From contig NZ_CP014304.1 of NCBI RefSeq assembly GCF_001562275.1, positions 248,001-312,000 of the forward strand: 64,000 nucleotides of DNA, given 5' to 3'. The DNA comes from Hymenobacter sp. PAMC 26628 (GTDB taxonomy: Bacteria > Bacteroidota > Bacteroidia > Cytophagales > Hymenobacteraceae). Below, in pieces: positions 46,007 to 55,033 of this stretch (positions are counted from its first letter, which is position 1; the number at the start of each line of letters is the position of its first letter). The notes below the pieces were generated by a model. It saw only the letters and a list, made by a program, of their open reading frames with translations, searched no databases and had not been told where the DNA came from. Both the position numbers and the translations under genes were made by a program.

Positions 46007-47434
46007 ATGCCCTTCTCGTTCCCGTTCGTTTCTAAAGTATTGCTGGGGGCCCTGGGGCTGGCGGCGCCGGCCCCGCGCCCCGCGCCCGGGGGCCCCAAGG
46101 CCGAGCTGTGGCTGACCACGCCCGACCGCACGGCGCTGTTTCAGCGGCAGGCGGGGGCCCTGGCCTTTGGGGCGGCGGGGGCGGGGGCCCCGGCCGGGGC
46201 CCCGGTGATTGAAGTGGACGCGGCCCAGCAGTTCCAGGGCATCGACGGCTTCGGGTACTGCCTGACGGGCGGCAGCGCCCAGCTGCTGCGCGCCATGAGC
46301 GCCCCGGCCCGCGCCAAGCTGCTGCAAGAGCTGTTCGGCACGGCGGGCAACGCCATCGGCGTGAGCTACCTGCGCCTGAGCATCGGCGCCTCGGATTTGG
46401 ACGCGCAGGTGTTCAGCTACGACGACCTGCCGGCCGGCGAAACCGACCCCACGCTGGCCAAGTTCAGCCTCGCGCCGGATGAAAAGGACCTGATTCCGGT
46501 GCTGAAGGAAATCCTGGCCATTAGCCCGAACATTAAGCTACTGGGCTCGCCCTGGAGCCCGCCGACCTGGATGAAAACCAACGGCAACTCGAAGGGCGGC
46601 AGCCTCAAGCCCGATTTTTACGACGCCTACGCCCGGTACTTCGTCAAGTACCTCCAGGGCATGAAAGCGCACGGCATCCGGATAGACGCGGTGACGGTGC
46701 AGAACGAGCCGCTGCACCCCGGCAACAACCCCAGCCTGCTGATGGAAGCCGCCGACCAGGCCGTGTTCATCGGCAAAAGCCTGGGCCCGGCTTTCAAAGC
46801 CGCCAAGCTGGAAACCAAAATCATCTGCTACGACCACAACGCCGACCGTCCCGACTACCCGCTGACGGTGCTCGACGACGTCATGGCCCGGCCTTATGTG
46901 GACGGCTCGGCCTTCCACCTCTACCGGGGCGAGATTGGGGCCCTGGCGCAGGTGCACGCCAAGTACCCCACCAAAAACCTGTACTTCACCGAGGAGTGGG
47001 TGGGGGCCCCCGGCAACCTGCCCAAAGACCTGGCCTGGCACACCAAGCAGCTCACCATCGGGGCCACGCGTAACTGGTGCCGCACCGTGCTGGAGTGGAA
47101 CCTGGCCGCCGACCCGCAGCAAAACCCGCACACGCCCGGCGGCTGCACCGAGTGCCTGGGCGCCATTACCCTGGCCCCCGGCGATGCCGTGACCCGCAAC
47201 CCGGCCTACTACATCACGGCCCACGCCAGCAAGTTCGTGCGCCCCGGCTCGGTGCGCATCGCCTCCACGCTGCCCGCGGGCCTGCCCAACGTGGCCTTCA
47301 AAACCCCCGCCGGCCGCACCGTGCTGGTGGTGCTGAACGAAGGCAAGAGCCCCCAGGCCTTCGCCGTGCGCAGCCAGGGGCGCGTGCTGGCCGCTACCCT
47401 GGCGGCCGGCGCAGTGGGCACCTACGTGTGGTAG
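46007..47434 (+). CDS. GH30 family glycoside hydrolase
   Basis: 475 residues. It is a retaining (alpha/beta)8 hydrolase of family GH30. IDGFGYCLTGGSAQLL lies near the start, LGSPWSPPTWMKTNG in the core. The probable acid/base is Glu234 (TVQNEPLHPGN) and the nucleophile Glu about 329 (LYFTEEWVG). The C-terminus is the small beta-sandwich ending GAVGTYVW. Substrate could be beta-1,6-glucan, glucuronoxylan or another beta-glycoside. The N-terminal signal peptide is short and partly GC-rich. The TAG stop is followed by GGCCCC. Confidence 0.92.
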   Translation: MPFSFPFVSKVLLGALGLAAPAPRPAPGGPKAELWLTTPDRTALFQRQAGALAFGAAGAGAPAGAPVIEVDAAQQFQGIDGFGYCLTGGSAQLLRAMSAPARAKLLQELFGTAGNAIGVSYLRLSIGASDLDAQVFSYDDLPAGETDPTLAKFSLAPDEKDLIPVLKEILAISPNIKLLGSPWSPPTWMKTNGNSKGGSLKPDFYDAYARYFVKYLQGMKAHGIRIDAVTVQNEPLHPGNNPSLLMEAADQAVFIGKSLGPAFKAAKLETKIICYDHNADRPDYPLTVLDDVMARPYVDGSAFHLYRGEIGALAQVHAKYPTKNLYFTEEWVGAPGNLPKDLAWHTKQLTIGATRNWCRTVLEWNLAADPQQNPHTPGGCTECLGAITLAPGDAVTRNPAYYITAHASKFVRPGSVRIASTLPAGLPNVAFKTPAGRTVLVVLNEGKSPQAFAVRSQGRVLAATLAAGAVGTYVW

Positions 47435-47559
47435 GGCCCCGGCGCTTCTTCCTTCTTCTCCTTTCCGGTTTATTCTAATTTTCAGCTATTTAATAAACCC
47501 TTCCTGGCTGGTGGCCTGCTGCGGATGCTAGCCAGCGGCTGCCAGAAGAAAGGCAAGTC

Positions 47560-47634
47560 TTTAACACCCAGTATAAAGGCAAGGCGCTGGCCACTTTGCT
47601 GGCCGGCGGCGCGATGGCCACCTACGTCTGGTAG
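47560..47634 (+). pseudogene. remnant of a second GH30 gene (C-terminus only)
   Basis: In frame with the TAG at 47632 is FNTQYKGKALATLLAGGAMA followed by TYVW, a second version of the GH30 C-terminal strand seen at the end of the intact gene (VLAATLAAGAVGTYVW). Just upstream, in another frame, is a lipoprotein-signal-like GGLLRMLASGCQKKG. The region 47435-47672 holds nothing else. It looks like a deletion scar of a second gene. Confidence 0.6.
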
Positions 47635-47672
47635 CGGGGCGTTTTCTTTGCGCCCCAACCAACTGTTTTCTT

Positions 47673-49196
47673 ATGCTTCGGTGGCTAAAACCTTTCGCCC
47701 TGGCCGTCTGCTGGCCGCTGTTCGCCCCGCCCACGGCCCATGCCCAGCCCGCCGCGCCGGGCCCCGGGCCCGTGTGCCAAACCCGGGCCGGCCGCCTGCG
47801 AGGCACCCGCGCGGCCGATGGCCTGGTGGTGTTCAAGGGCGTGGCCTACGCGGCGGCGCCAGTGGGCGCGGGGCGGTTTTTGCCGCCTCGGCCGCTGGCG
47901 CCGTGGGCCGAGGTGCGGCCCGCCACGGCCTTTGGGCCCCGGGCGCCGCAGGGCAGCACCACGGGGCCCCAGGGTGAAGACAATTGCTTGACCCTGAACG
48001 TGTGGACGCCATCGGTACGGGCGCGGCGGGCCAAACCGGTGGTGGTGTGGGTGCACGGCGGGGCCTTTACGGGCGGCGCGGGCAGCGACTTCGACGGCGG
48101 CAACTTTGCCCGCCACGACAGCATCGTGGCGGTCAGCATCAACTACCGGCTCGGCAGCCTGGGCTTCTTACAGCTGAGCCAGTGGCTGGGGCCCGCCTAT
48201 CGGCAGTCGGGCAACGCCGGCGTGCTCGACGCGGTGGCGGCCCTGCGCTGGGTGCACGACAACATTGCGGCCTTTGGCGGCGACCCGGGCCGCGTCACGG
48301 TGATGGGCGAGTCGGCAGGAGCCAAGCTGGTGGGCGCCGTGCTGGCCACGCCCGCCGCCCGGGGCCTGTTTCAGCAAGTGATTTTGGAGAGCGGCGGGGT
48401 GCAGGCCGTGCGCGACACCGCCACGGCCGCCGCCGTGGCCCAGCGCCTGCTAGGAGCCCTAGGCCTGCGCCCCGACCAAGCCAGCCAGCTCCTGACGCTG
48501 CCCACGGCCGACCTCATCCGGGCCCAAGAGAAAATTGCGGCCGGTCCCGCGGGCCTGCAGCTGTTTGGCCCCGTGCTCGATGGCGTGACCATTCCCGAAG
48601 CGCCCCTGGCCTACCTGGCCCGGCCCGACCACGCGCCGCTCAGGGCCCTGGTGGGCACCAACCGCGACGAGGCGGCCTTGTTTATGGGCTTTTGGCCGGC
48701 GCTGCAACAGCCCAATGCCGAGGTGCTGACGACGCTGTTCGGCACCAACGGCGGCCAAGTGTGGCAGGCCTACGAGCGCCGCGCTGCCGCCCCGCCCACC
48801 GGCCCAGCCTGGCTGCGCAACAACACCGACTACCTCTACCGCTTGGCCTCGTACCGGCTGGCGGGCACGCTGGCCGACGCCGGCCAGCCCACCTGGCTAT
48901 ACCGCTTCGACTACCAAACGCCTGGGGGCCCCGGCCCGGTGCACGCCCAGGAACTGGGCTACGCCTGGAACGCGCTGGGCCCCGTGGCTCGCCAAAGCGC
49001 CCCGGCCCGCGCCCTGGCCGCCCAAATGCACCAGCGCTGGGTGGCCTTCATCGCCACCGGCACGCCGGGGGCGGCGTGGCCTGCCTACCGCCCGGCCCAG
49101 CGCCAGGCCATGGTGTTCGACTCGGTGAGCCGCGCCCGGCCGCTGCCCGCGCCCTACGAGGACGCGGCCTTTCCCACCCAGGCCTTCCGGCTCTGA
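47673..49196 (+). CDS. secreted type B carboxylesterase
   Basis: 507 residues with a signal peptide (LKPFALAVCWPLFAPPTAHA). It has the carboxylesterase type B (para-nitrobenzyl esterase) fold. KGVAYAAAPVGAGRFLPP and EDNCLTLNVWTP lead in, VVWVHGGAFTGG forms the oxyanion hole, Ser214 lies in GESAGA, Glu in GTNRDEAALF, and His in the C-terminal VHAQELGYAW. It would remove acyl decorations from plant glycans. It lies between GH30 and an esterase remnant. Confidence 0.92.
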   Translation: MLRWLKPFALAVCWPLFAPPTAHAQPAAPGPGPVCQTRAGRLRGTRAADGLVVFKGVAYAAAPVGAGRFLPPRPLAPWAEVRPATAFGPRAPQGSTTGPQGEDNCLTLNVWTPSVRARRAKPVVVWVHGGAFTGGAGSDFDGGNFARHDSIVAVSINYRLGSLGFLQLSQWLGPAYRQSGNAGVLDAVAALRWVHDNIAAFGGDPGRVTVMGESAGAKLVGAVLATPAARGLFQQVILESGGVQAVRDTATAAAVAQRLLGALGLRPDQASQLLTLPTADLIRAQEKIAAGPAGLQLFGPVLDGVTIPEAPLAYLARPDHAPLRALVGTNRDEAALFMGFWPALQQPNAEVLTTLFGTNGGQVWQAYERRAAAPPTGPAWLRNNTDYLYRLASYRLAGTLADAGQPTWLYRFDYQTPGGPGPVHAQELGYAWNALGPVARQSAPARALAAQMHQRWVAFIATGTPGAAWPAYRPAQRQAMVFDSVSRARPLPAPYEDAAFPTQAFRL

Positions 49197-49217
49197 TAAT
49201 CTGCTATTTCCCTTTCC

Positions 49218-49926
49218 AATGGCTTCTGGGCCGACTTCACGGCCCGCGAACTGGTGGCCTTCGTTGACCAACACTTCCGCACCCTGGCCCGGCCCGCGAG
49301 CCGGGGCCTGGCCGGGCACTCCATGGGCGGCAACAGCACGCTGCGGCTGGCCATGCAGTGCCCCGGCGCCTAAGCCGCGGCCTTATGCCCTCAGCCCCGC
49401 CTTCGCCGCGCCTCACGCCGAGTGGATGGCCGGCCGGCCGGGCCAAGCGGTGGCTGGCCGGGTCGCGTCGCGGGCCGCGCTGGGCAACGACTTCAACGCC
49501 GTCCGCATCGTGGGCCAGGCCCGCGCGTTTTCGTCCACGCCCGGCCGGGGCGCGTTCGGGGCCGCGCTGCCGTGGGCGGCTGGGGCCGACAGCCTGGCCC
49601 ACCGCGACGCCGTGCTGGCCCAGTGGGGCGCTGCCTCGCCCTACGAGCTGGTGCCGAAGTACTTGGCCAGCCTGCGCCAGCTCCGGGGCCTGGCCTTCGA
49701 CTGGGGCGAGCAGGACCAGTTTCAGCACATTCCGGTGGCGTGCCGCATGCTCAGCGCCCAGCTCGCGGCCTACGGGGTGCCGCACTCGGCCGAGGCCTAC
49801 GCGGGCAACCACGGCAACCACGTAATGGGCCGCGACGGCCGCATCTACCAGAATCTGCTGCCCTTCTTCAACCAGCGGTTGCAGTTTGAACAGGGCCCCG
49901 GCACCTCGCCCAAAAATGATGAATAA
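49218..49926 (+). pseudogene. broken alpha/beta-hydrolase esterase (D/feruloyl-esterase type)
   Basis: Two frames are needed. The first (49218-49373) reads [20 protein letters not shown], then [16 protein letters not shown] with the GHSMG nucleophile elbow, and stops at TAA (49371). The second continues with YALSPAFAAPHAEWMAGRPG and later VPHSAEAYAGNHGNHVMGRD, carrying the catalytic His. So a one-base shift lies near 49370. The N-terminal roughly 150 residues (signal and first strands) are missing, since the first frame begins just after the upstream gene. Confidence 0.8.
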
Positions 49927-50026
49927 GGGCAACTAAACAGCAAAAGAGTGCCAGAAAGTGGGAGCCGAGCGGCTTACTTTTCGGGTCGCAAATCGTTCCG
50001 CTTTTCCTACCCCCTTGTTTCACTGT

Positions 50027-52404
50027 ATGTTCCGTTTTCGTTCGGCCCTTGCGGGCCTGCTGTTGGCGGCCGTCGCTGCCGGCGCCCAGGCCCAACCCAC
50101 CCCTAAAACCAAAACCAAGCCCACCAAAACCTCGTGCGCCAACCGCCTATACCAGGCCCTGGCCCCGGCCGAAATTGACCGCCGCGTAGAAGCGCTGCTG
50201 GCCCAAATGACGTTGGAAGAAAAGGTGGGCCAGATGGCCCAGGTGACGCTCGACGTGGTGGGCAAGGGCAAAAGCCGCACCTCGGCCGACGCCCCCTACG
50301 CCCTGGACCCGGCCCGGCTGCGCGACGTGGTGGTGAAGTACCACATCGGCTCGTTGCAAAACTCCACCAACAACCGCGCCTGCCCGCCGGCTACCTAGTA
50401 CGGCATCATTGGGGCGGCGCAGGACGTGGCGATGCGGGAAACCGCCTGAAAATTCCGCTGTCCTACGTCATCGACGCCATTCACGGCGAGACGTTCACGG
50501 CCGGGGCCACGCTTTTTCCGCAGGAGATTGCCCAGGCCGCCACCCGCAACCGCGAGCTGGTGCGCCGGGGGGGCGAAATTACGGCCTACGAAACCCGCGC
50601 CAGCGCCATTCCGTGGGTGTTTTCGCCGGTGCTCGACTTGGGCCCCGACCCGCGCTCGCCCCGCCAGTGGGAGACGTTTGGCGAAGACCCCTACCTCGGG
50701 GCCGAGATGGGCGTGCAAACCGTGAAAGGCTATGAAGGCGCCCACAACGACATCGGCCATCCCGAGCACGTAGCGGCCTCCATCAAGCACTTCCTGGGCT
50801 ACCAGGTGACGCAGGCGGGCAAGGACCGCACCAACGCCTACCTCTCCACGGAGGCGCTGTACGAGTACCACCTGGCGGCTTTTAAAGCGGCCATCGCGGC
50901 CGGCGCCCATACGATTATGCTAAACTCGGGGTTGGTGAACGGGGTGCCCATGCACGCCAACTACGAGTTGGTAACCAAGCTATTGAAGGAAAAGCTGGGC
51001 TTCCGGGGCCTGGTCGTGACCGACTGGCAGGATATCGAAAACCTGCAAACCCGCGACCACCTCGCCGCCACGCCCAAGGAGGCCATTATGCTGGCCATCA
51101 ACGCGGGCATTGACATGTCGATGCCGCCCTACCAGTACGAGCAGTTCTGCGATGGCCTCACCGAGCTGGTGCACGAAGGCAAGGTGGCCCAGCGCCGCAT
51201 CGACGATGCCACGCGGCGCATTTTGCGGGTGAAAATGGAATCGGGCTTGTTTGAGCGGCCCATGACCAACCCCAAGGACTACCCCGAGTTCGGCAGCCCG
51301 GCCTTCGAGTAGGCCTCGTACCAGGCGGGGGCCGAGGCCGTAACGCTGCTTAAAAACCAGGCGAACGTGCCGCCCCTGAAAAAGACCGCCAAGGTGCTCG
51401 TCACGGGCCCCAACGCCGACGCCATGCGCACCCTCGACGGCGGCTGGAGCTATTCGTGGCAGGGCGAGAAAGCGGCGGAGTTCACCGGCAAGTACCACAC
51501 CATTCTGGCCGCGGTGCGCGGCAAGGTGGGGGCCCCCAACGTGACCTACGTGCCCGGCGTGAGCTACGACCCCAGCCCCAACGCCAAGTACTACGCCGAG
51601 CGCGCCGACCGTCTCGACGAGGCGGTGGCCGCCGCCCAGGCCGCCGACGTGGTGGTGCTGTGCCTGGGCGAAAACTCCTACGCCGAAAAACCCGGCGACC
51701 TCAACGACATGTACCTGAGCGACTTGCAAACCCAGCTGGCCCAGCGCCTGGCCGCCACTGGCAAGCCCGTGGTGCTGGTGCTCACCGAGGGCCGCCCGCG
51801 CGTCATCAGCCGCTTTGAGCCGGGCATGTAGGCCGTGGTGCAGGGCTACCTGCCCGGCAACTTCGGCGGCGACGCCCTCGCCGACGTGCTTTTTGGCGAC
51901 GTGAACCCCTCGGGCAAGCTGCCCTACACCTACCCGCGCTACCCCAACGCCCTGGGCTCGTACATCCACAAGTATTCGGAGGAGCAAACCAAGTCCGCCG
52001 GCGTGCACAACTACGAGGCCGACTACAACCCGCAGTACGAGTTCGGGGCGGGCCTGAGCTACACCACCTTCCGCTACCACGACCTGGCTGTGGACCAGGC
52101 CACGCTGCTCAAAACCGGCCAGCTCACCGTCACGGTGCAGGTCACCAACACGGGGCCCCGCGCGGGCAAGGAGGCCGTGGAGCTGTACTCGTCTGACCTG
52201 GTGGCCACCCAGATTGCGCCCGACGTGCGCCGCCTGCGCCGGTTCGACAAGGTTTCGCTGCGGCCCGGCGAAACCAAAACCGTCACCTTCACCCTGCCTG
52301 TATCGGAGCTGGCCTACGCGGGCCCCACCGGCGAGCCCGTGCTCGAAACCGGTGACTTTGACCTGAAAATTGGCGACCAAAAGCAGCGCATCACCGTGCA
52401 ATAG
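50027..52404 (+). pseudogene. GH3 family beta-glucosidase broken by three TAG codons and a frameshift
   Basis: Starts with a signal peptide (FRFRSALAGLLLAAVAAGAQA) and MTLEEKVGQMAQVTLDVV. It is interrupted by TAG at 50396, a frame change near 50430-50448 (upstream frame ends ...DVAMRET, downstream resumes NRLKIPLSYVIDAIHGETF), then TAG at 51310 and TAG at 51829. Between these the GH3 domains read on without loss: SPVLDLGPDPRSPRQWETFG, nucleophile Asp in GLVVTDWQDIENL, and C-terminal GAGLSYTTFRYHDLAV with a fibronectin-type end. The missing codons fit Gln or Trp. The gene is recently inactivated. Confidence 0.88.
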
Positions 52405-52555
52405 CGGCGCCGCTGGGGCCCAAAATGAAAGAAAAGCACGAAGATTCATGAAATAAAAGTGAACAAAGGCAATGTTTTTCTAGCCGTTGCCGTTTAGGGC
52501 AATTCAAAACCCGCACTTTGTTGGTGCGGATTCGTTCACCAAATCCTTCATTCCC

Positions 52556-52828
52556 TTGAAAAAGCAACTCGTTCTCCTCGCCCTGTTGTGCATCGCCGGT
52601 AGCTACTCGGCCAGCGCCCAAACCACTACTACCACCACCCAGCAAACGACGGCACCCACCACGCCGGCCCCGGCGATGACCCCGGCCCCGGCCATGACCC
52701 CGGCTCCGTCGTCCACCACGACTACCGAGTCGACCACGACCACCGCTGACCCCGCTACCGTCACCGTACCCGCCGATGCGAAGGTGAAAGGCAAGCGCAA
52801 CAAGATGAAAGTGAAGCCGCGCGACTAA
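52556..52828 (+). CDS. small secreted Thr/Pro-rich protein
   Basis: 90 residues from a TTG at 52556, chosen because it gives a clean signal peptide (KKQLVLLALLCIAGSYSASA); no nearby ATG serves. The mature part is Thr-rich with APAMTPAPAMTPAP repeats, and ends in a basic tail (KVKGKRNKMKVKPRD). Low-complexity exported proteins like this are common in Bacteroidota; function unknown. A strong terminator follows. Confidence 0.6.
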   Translation: MKKQLVLLALLCIAGSYSASAQTTTTTTQQTTAPTTPAPAMTPAPAMTPAPSSTTTTESTTTTADPATVTVPADAKVKGKRNKMKVKPRD

Positions 52829-52852
52829 CCACCAGCCGTTTCCGCTCTGTTT

Positions 52853-52888
52853 AAAAGCCCCGCCGCAAGCATTTGCGGCGGGGCTTTT
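52853..52888. terminator. bidirectional intrinsic terminator
   Basis: Perfect 16-bp stem (AAAAGCCCCGCCGCAA and complement), four-base loop, T-run on each strand. It separates the converging small secreted gene and the NRAMP-like gene. Confidence 0.9.
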
Positions 52889-52909
52889 TGCGTGGGGACC
52901 TGGCGCCAG

Positions 52910-54106
52910 CTACCGCAGCAGGGCCCCCACCTGCTCCATTAGCACGGGCACGCTCAGGGCCCCCATGATGAGCACCACCGCCCAGCCAGCGGCCAGCATC
53001 CAACGCGGGTGGCGGTAGGCGCCCATGAGGCGGCGGCTGGTGGCGGCCACCAGCACGATGCCCAGCGCTATGGGCAGAATCAGCCCGTTTACGGCCCCCG
53101 CGAACACCAGCAGTTGCGCCGGCTTGCCAACGAGCACGAAAATGCCCGTCGACAGAATGATAAACACGGAGATGCAGGCCCGCTCGTAGCGGGCAAAGAC
53201 GGGGTGGAACGTCTTGAAAAACGATACCGACGTGTAGGCCGCGCCCACCACCGACGAGATGGCCGCGCTCCACAAAATGACCCCGAAAATGCGGAAGCCC
53301 ACCTCGCCCGCCGCCGAGCGGAACACGCCCGCCGCGGGGTTGTCCTTGTCCAGCACGGCCCCGTGGCTGAGCACGCCCACGATGGCCAGGAACAGCACGA
53401 ACCGCATGACGGTGGAAATGACGATGCCGCTGACGGCGCTGCGCGTCACTTCGGCTTGCTGCCCGGGCCCCTTTATGCCCGCGTCGAGCAGCCGGTGGGC
53501 CCCCGAAAACGTGATGTAGCCGCCCACCGTGCCACCCACGATGGTGACGATGGCCGCCGCGCTGATGTGGGCCGGCAGCACCGTGTGGTGCAGCGCCTGC
53601 AGCAGCGGCGGGTGCGCGCTGAAGGCAATGCCGAGCGTGAGCAGAATCTTCACCGTGCCGAGGATTTTGGTGAAGCCGTCGAGCATTTTGCCGATTTCCT
53701 GCACCCAAAACAAGGTCAGGGCCACCGCGCAGCTCACCAGGGCCCCGTGCGCGAAGCTCATGCCCGTGAGCACGTTCAGGCCCAGCCCGCAGCCGGCAAT
53801 GTTGCCGATGTTGAAGGCAAAGCCGCCCAGAATCACCATCGCCGCCAGGAAGTAGCCCAGCCCCGGCAGCAGCCGGTTGGCCAGGTCCTGGGCCCGCAAC
53901 TCGCTGACGGTGAGAATACGCCAGGTGTTGAGCTGGGCGCCTACGTCCAGCACCACCGATACCAGAATCACGAACCCGAAGCTGGTGAGCAGCTGCTGGG
54001 TGAACACCGTCGTCTGCGTGAGAAACCCCGGCCCGATGGACGAGTTGGCCATTAGAAACGCCGCCCCCAGGCTGGCCCCGCCGAACCACCGCTTGCCTGC
54101 CCCCAT
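52910..54106 (-). CDS. NRAMP-like transporter of the 5-oxoprolinase operon
   Basis: 398 residues from the ATG at 54106, whose A is the last base of the pxpA stop (TGATG), so translation is coupled. There are eleven or so membrane helices. ASLGAAFLMANSSIGPGFLT fits the first NRAMP helix, but the metal-binding DPGN motif is replaced (SIGPGF), as in the YcsG-type branch found with pxp genes. It probably imports 5-oxoproline or a related substrate rather than a metal; that is inference from context. A long open frame shifted by one base is an artefact. Confidence 0.82.
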   Translation of the reverse strand: MGAGKRWFGGASLGAAFLMANSSIGPGFLTQTTVFTQQLLTSFGFVILVSVVLDVGAQLNTWRILTVSELRAQDLANRLLPGLGYFLAAMVILGGFAFNIGNIAGCGLGLNVLTGMSFAHGALVSCAVALTLFWVQEIGKMLDGFTKILGTVKILLTLGIAFSAHPPLLQALHHTVLPAHISAAAIVTIVGGTVGGYITFSGAHRLLDAGIKGPGQQAEVTRSAVSGIVISTVMRFVLFLAIVGVLSHGAVLDKDNPAAGVFRSAAGEVGFRIFGVILWSAAISSVVGAAYTSVSFFKTFHPVFARYERACISVFIILSTGIFVLVGKPAQLLVFAGAVNGLILPIALGIVLVAATSRRLMGAYRHPRWMLAAGWAVVLIMGALSVPVLMEQVGALLR

Positions 54107-54879
54107 CAGTGCGCGCCACTGAAATCGGCCGCCAGGCGCACCCCCGCCTCGCGCAGGGCCCCGTGCAGCCGCTGGGCAAATTCCAGGGCGTGGGGCCCGT
54201 CGCCGTGCAGGCACACCGTATCGGCCCGGATGGCTACGTCGGGGCCCTGCTGGCTGCGTACCTGGCCCTCGCGCACCATCCGCAGCACCTGGGCCAGGGC
54301 GGCATTGGCGTCGGTTACCAGGGCGTCGGGCTGGCGGCGCGGCGTCAGGGTGCCGTTGGCCTGGTAGGTGCGGTCGGCGAATACTTCGTGGGCGGTTTTC
54401 AGGCCCAGCCGCTCGCCGGCCTTGGTTAATTCGCTGCCCGCCAGGCCGTAGAGTACCAGCTCGGGCTGCACCCGGTGCACGGCTTCGGCAATGGCCTGGG
54501 CCAGGGCGGCGTTGGTGGCGGCCATGTTGTAGAGGGCCCCGTGGGGCTTGAGGTGGTGCAGCCGCCCACCCTCGGCCCGCGCCACGGCCCCCAGGGCCCC
54601 CAGTTGGTAGACCACCATATCAAAGGCCTCTTCGGGCGAAATATCCATATTACGCCGCCCAAAGCCCACCAAATCGGGCAGCCCCGGGTGCACGCCCAAG
54701 GCCACGTGGTGGCTCAGGGCCGCCCGCACGGTTTGCCGCATCACGCCCGGGTCGCCGGCGTGGAAGCCGCAGGCAATGTTGGCCGACGTCACGAAGGGCA
54801 GCACGGCCGCGTCCTGCCCCAGGGCCCAGGCCCCGAAGCTCTCGCCCATGTCGCAGTTCAGGTCAACGGAGTAAGTCAT
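54106..54879 (-). CDS. pxpA: 5-oxoprolinase subunit A (LamB/YcsF family)
   Basis: 257 residues with the family start [20 protein letters not shown], then [34 protein letters not shown] and [17 protein letters not shown]. Together with PxpB and PxpC it hydrolyses 5-oxoproline (pyroglutamate) to glutamate with ATP. The cognate genes lie upstream across repeat A4, and a transporter follows directly. Confidence 0.95.
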   Translation of the reverse strand: MTYSVDLNCDMGESFGAWALGQDAAVLPFVTSANIACGFHAGDPGVMRQTVRAALSHHVALGVHPGLPDLVGFGRRNMDISPEEAFDMVVYQLGALGAVARAEGGRLHHLKPHGALYNMAATNAALAQAIAEAVHRVQPELVLYGLAGSELTKAGERLGLKTAHEVFADRTYQANGTLTPRRQPDALVTDANAALAQVLRMVREGQVRSQQGPDVAIRADTVCLHGDGPHALEFAQRLHGALREAGVRLAADFSGAH

Positions 54880-54909
54880 TAAAAAAGAATAAAAAACGTC
54901 AACTAAAAA

Positions 54910-54999
54910 CGGTCATGCAGCGCGCAGTGCAGCATCTCTACTGCGGCAGTAAATGATTAGTTGAGCAATAGAGGTGCTGCGCTGCGCGCTGCATGACCG
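54910..54999. repeat. interspersed inverted repeat, family A (copy A4)
   Basis: CGGTCATGCAGCGCGCAGTG at one end and CGCTGCGCGCTGCATGACCG at the other, with an inner GCAGCATCTCTA/AATAGAGGTGCTGC-type stem. It sits between pxpC and pxpA. Confidence 0.85.
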
Positions 55000-55033
55000 C
55001 CTATTTGCGTGACTGCCTAATTCATTCTGAGTG

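Noticed and set aside
50027..52404. Reassigned TAG codon (stop-codon recoding) in the glycan genes
   Set aside because: Many intact genes here end in TAG, and the same GH3 gene also has a frameshift, so decay is simpler. Kept only as a check in the findings.
50980..52449. A 489-codon antisense frame across the broken GH3 gene
   Set aside because: His/Val/Gly-rich antisense product without recognisable motifs; the GH3 reading is clear on the other strand.
52851..54179. A 442-codon open frame overlapping the NRAMP-like gene on the same strand
   Set aside because: It is the +1 frame of a GC-rich membrane protein gene: the product is Arg/Gly/His-rich and lacks membrane helices, whereas the other frame gives a proper transporter.
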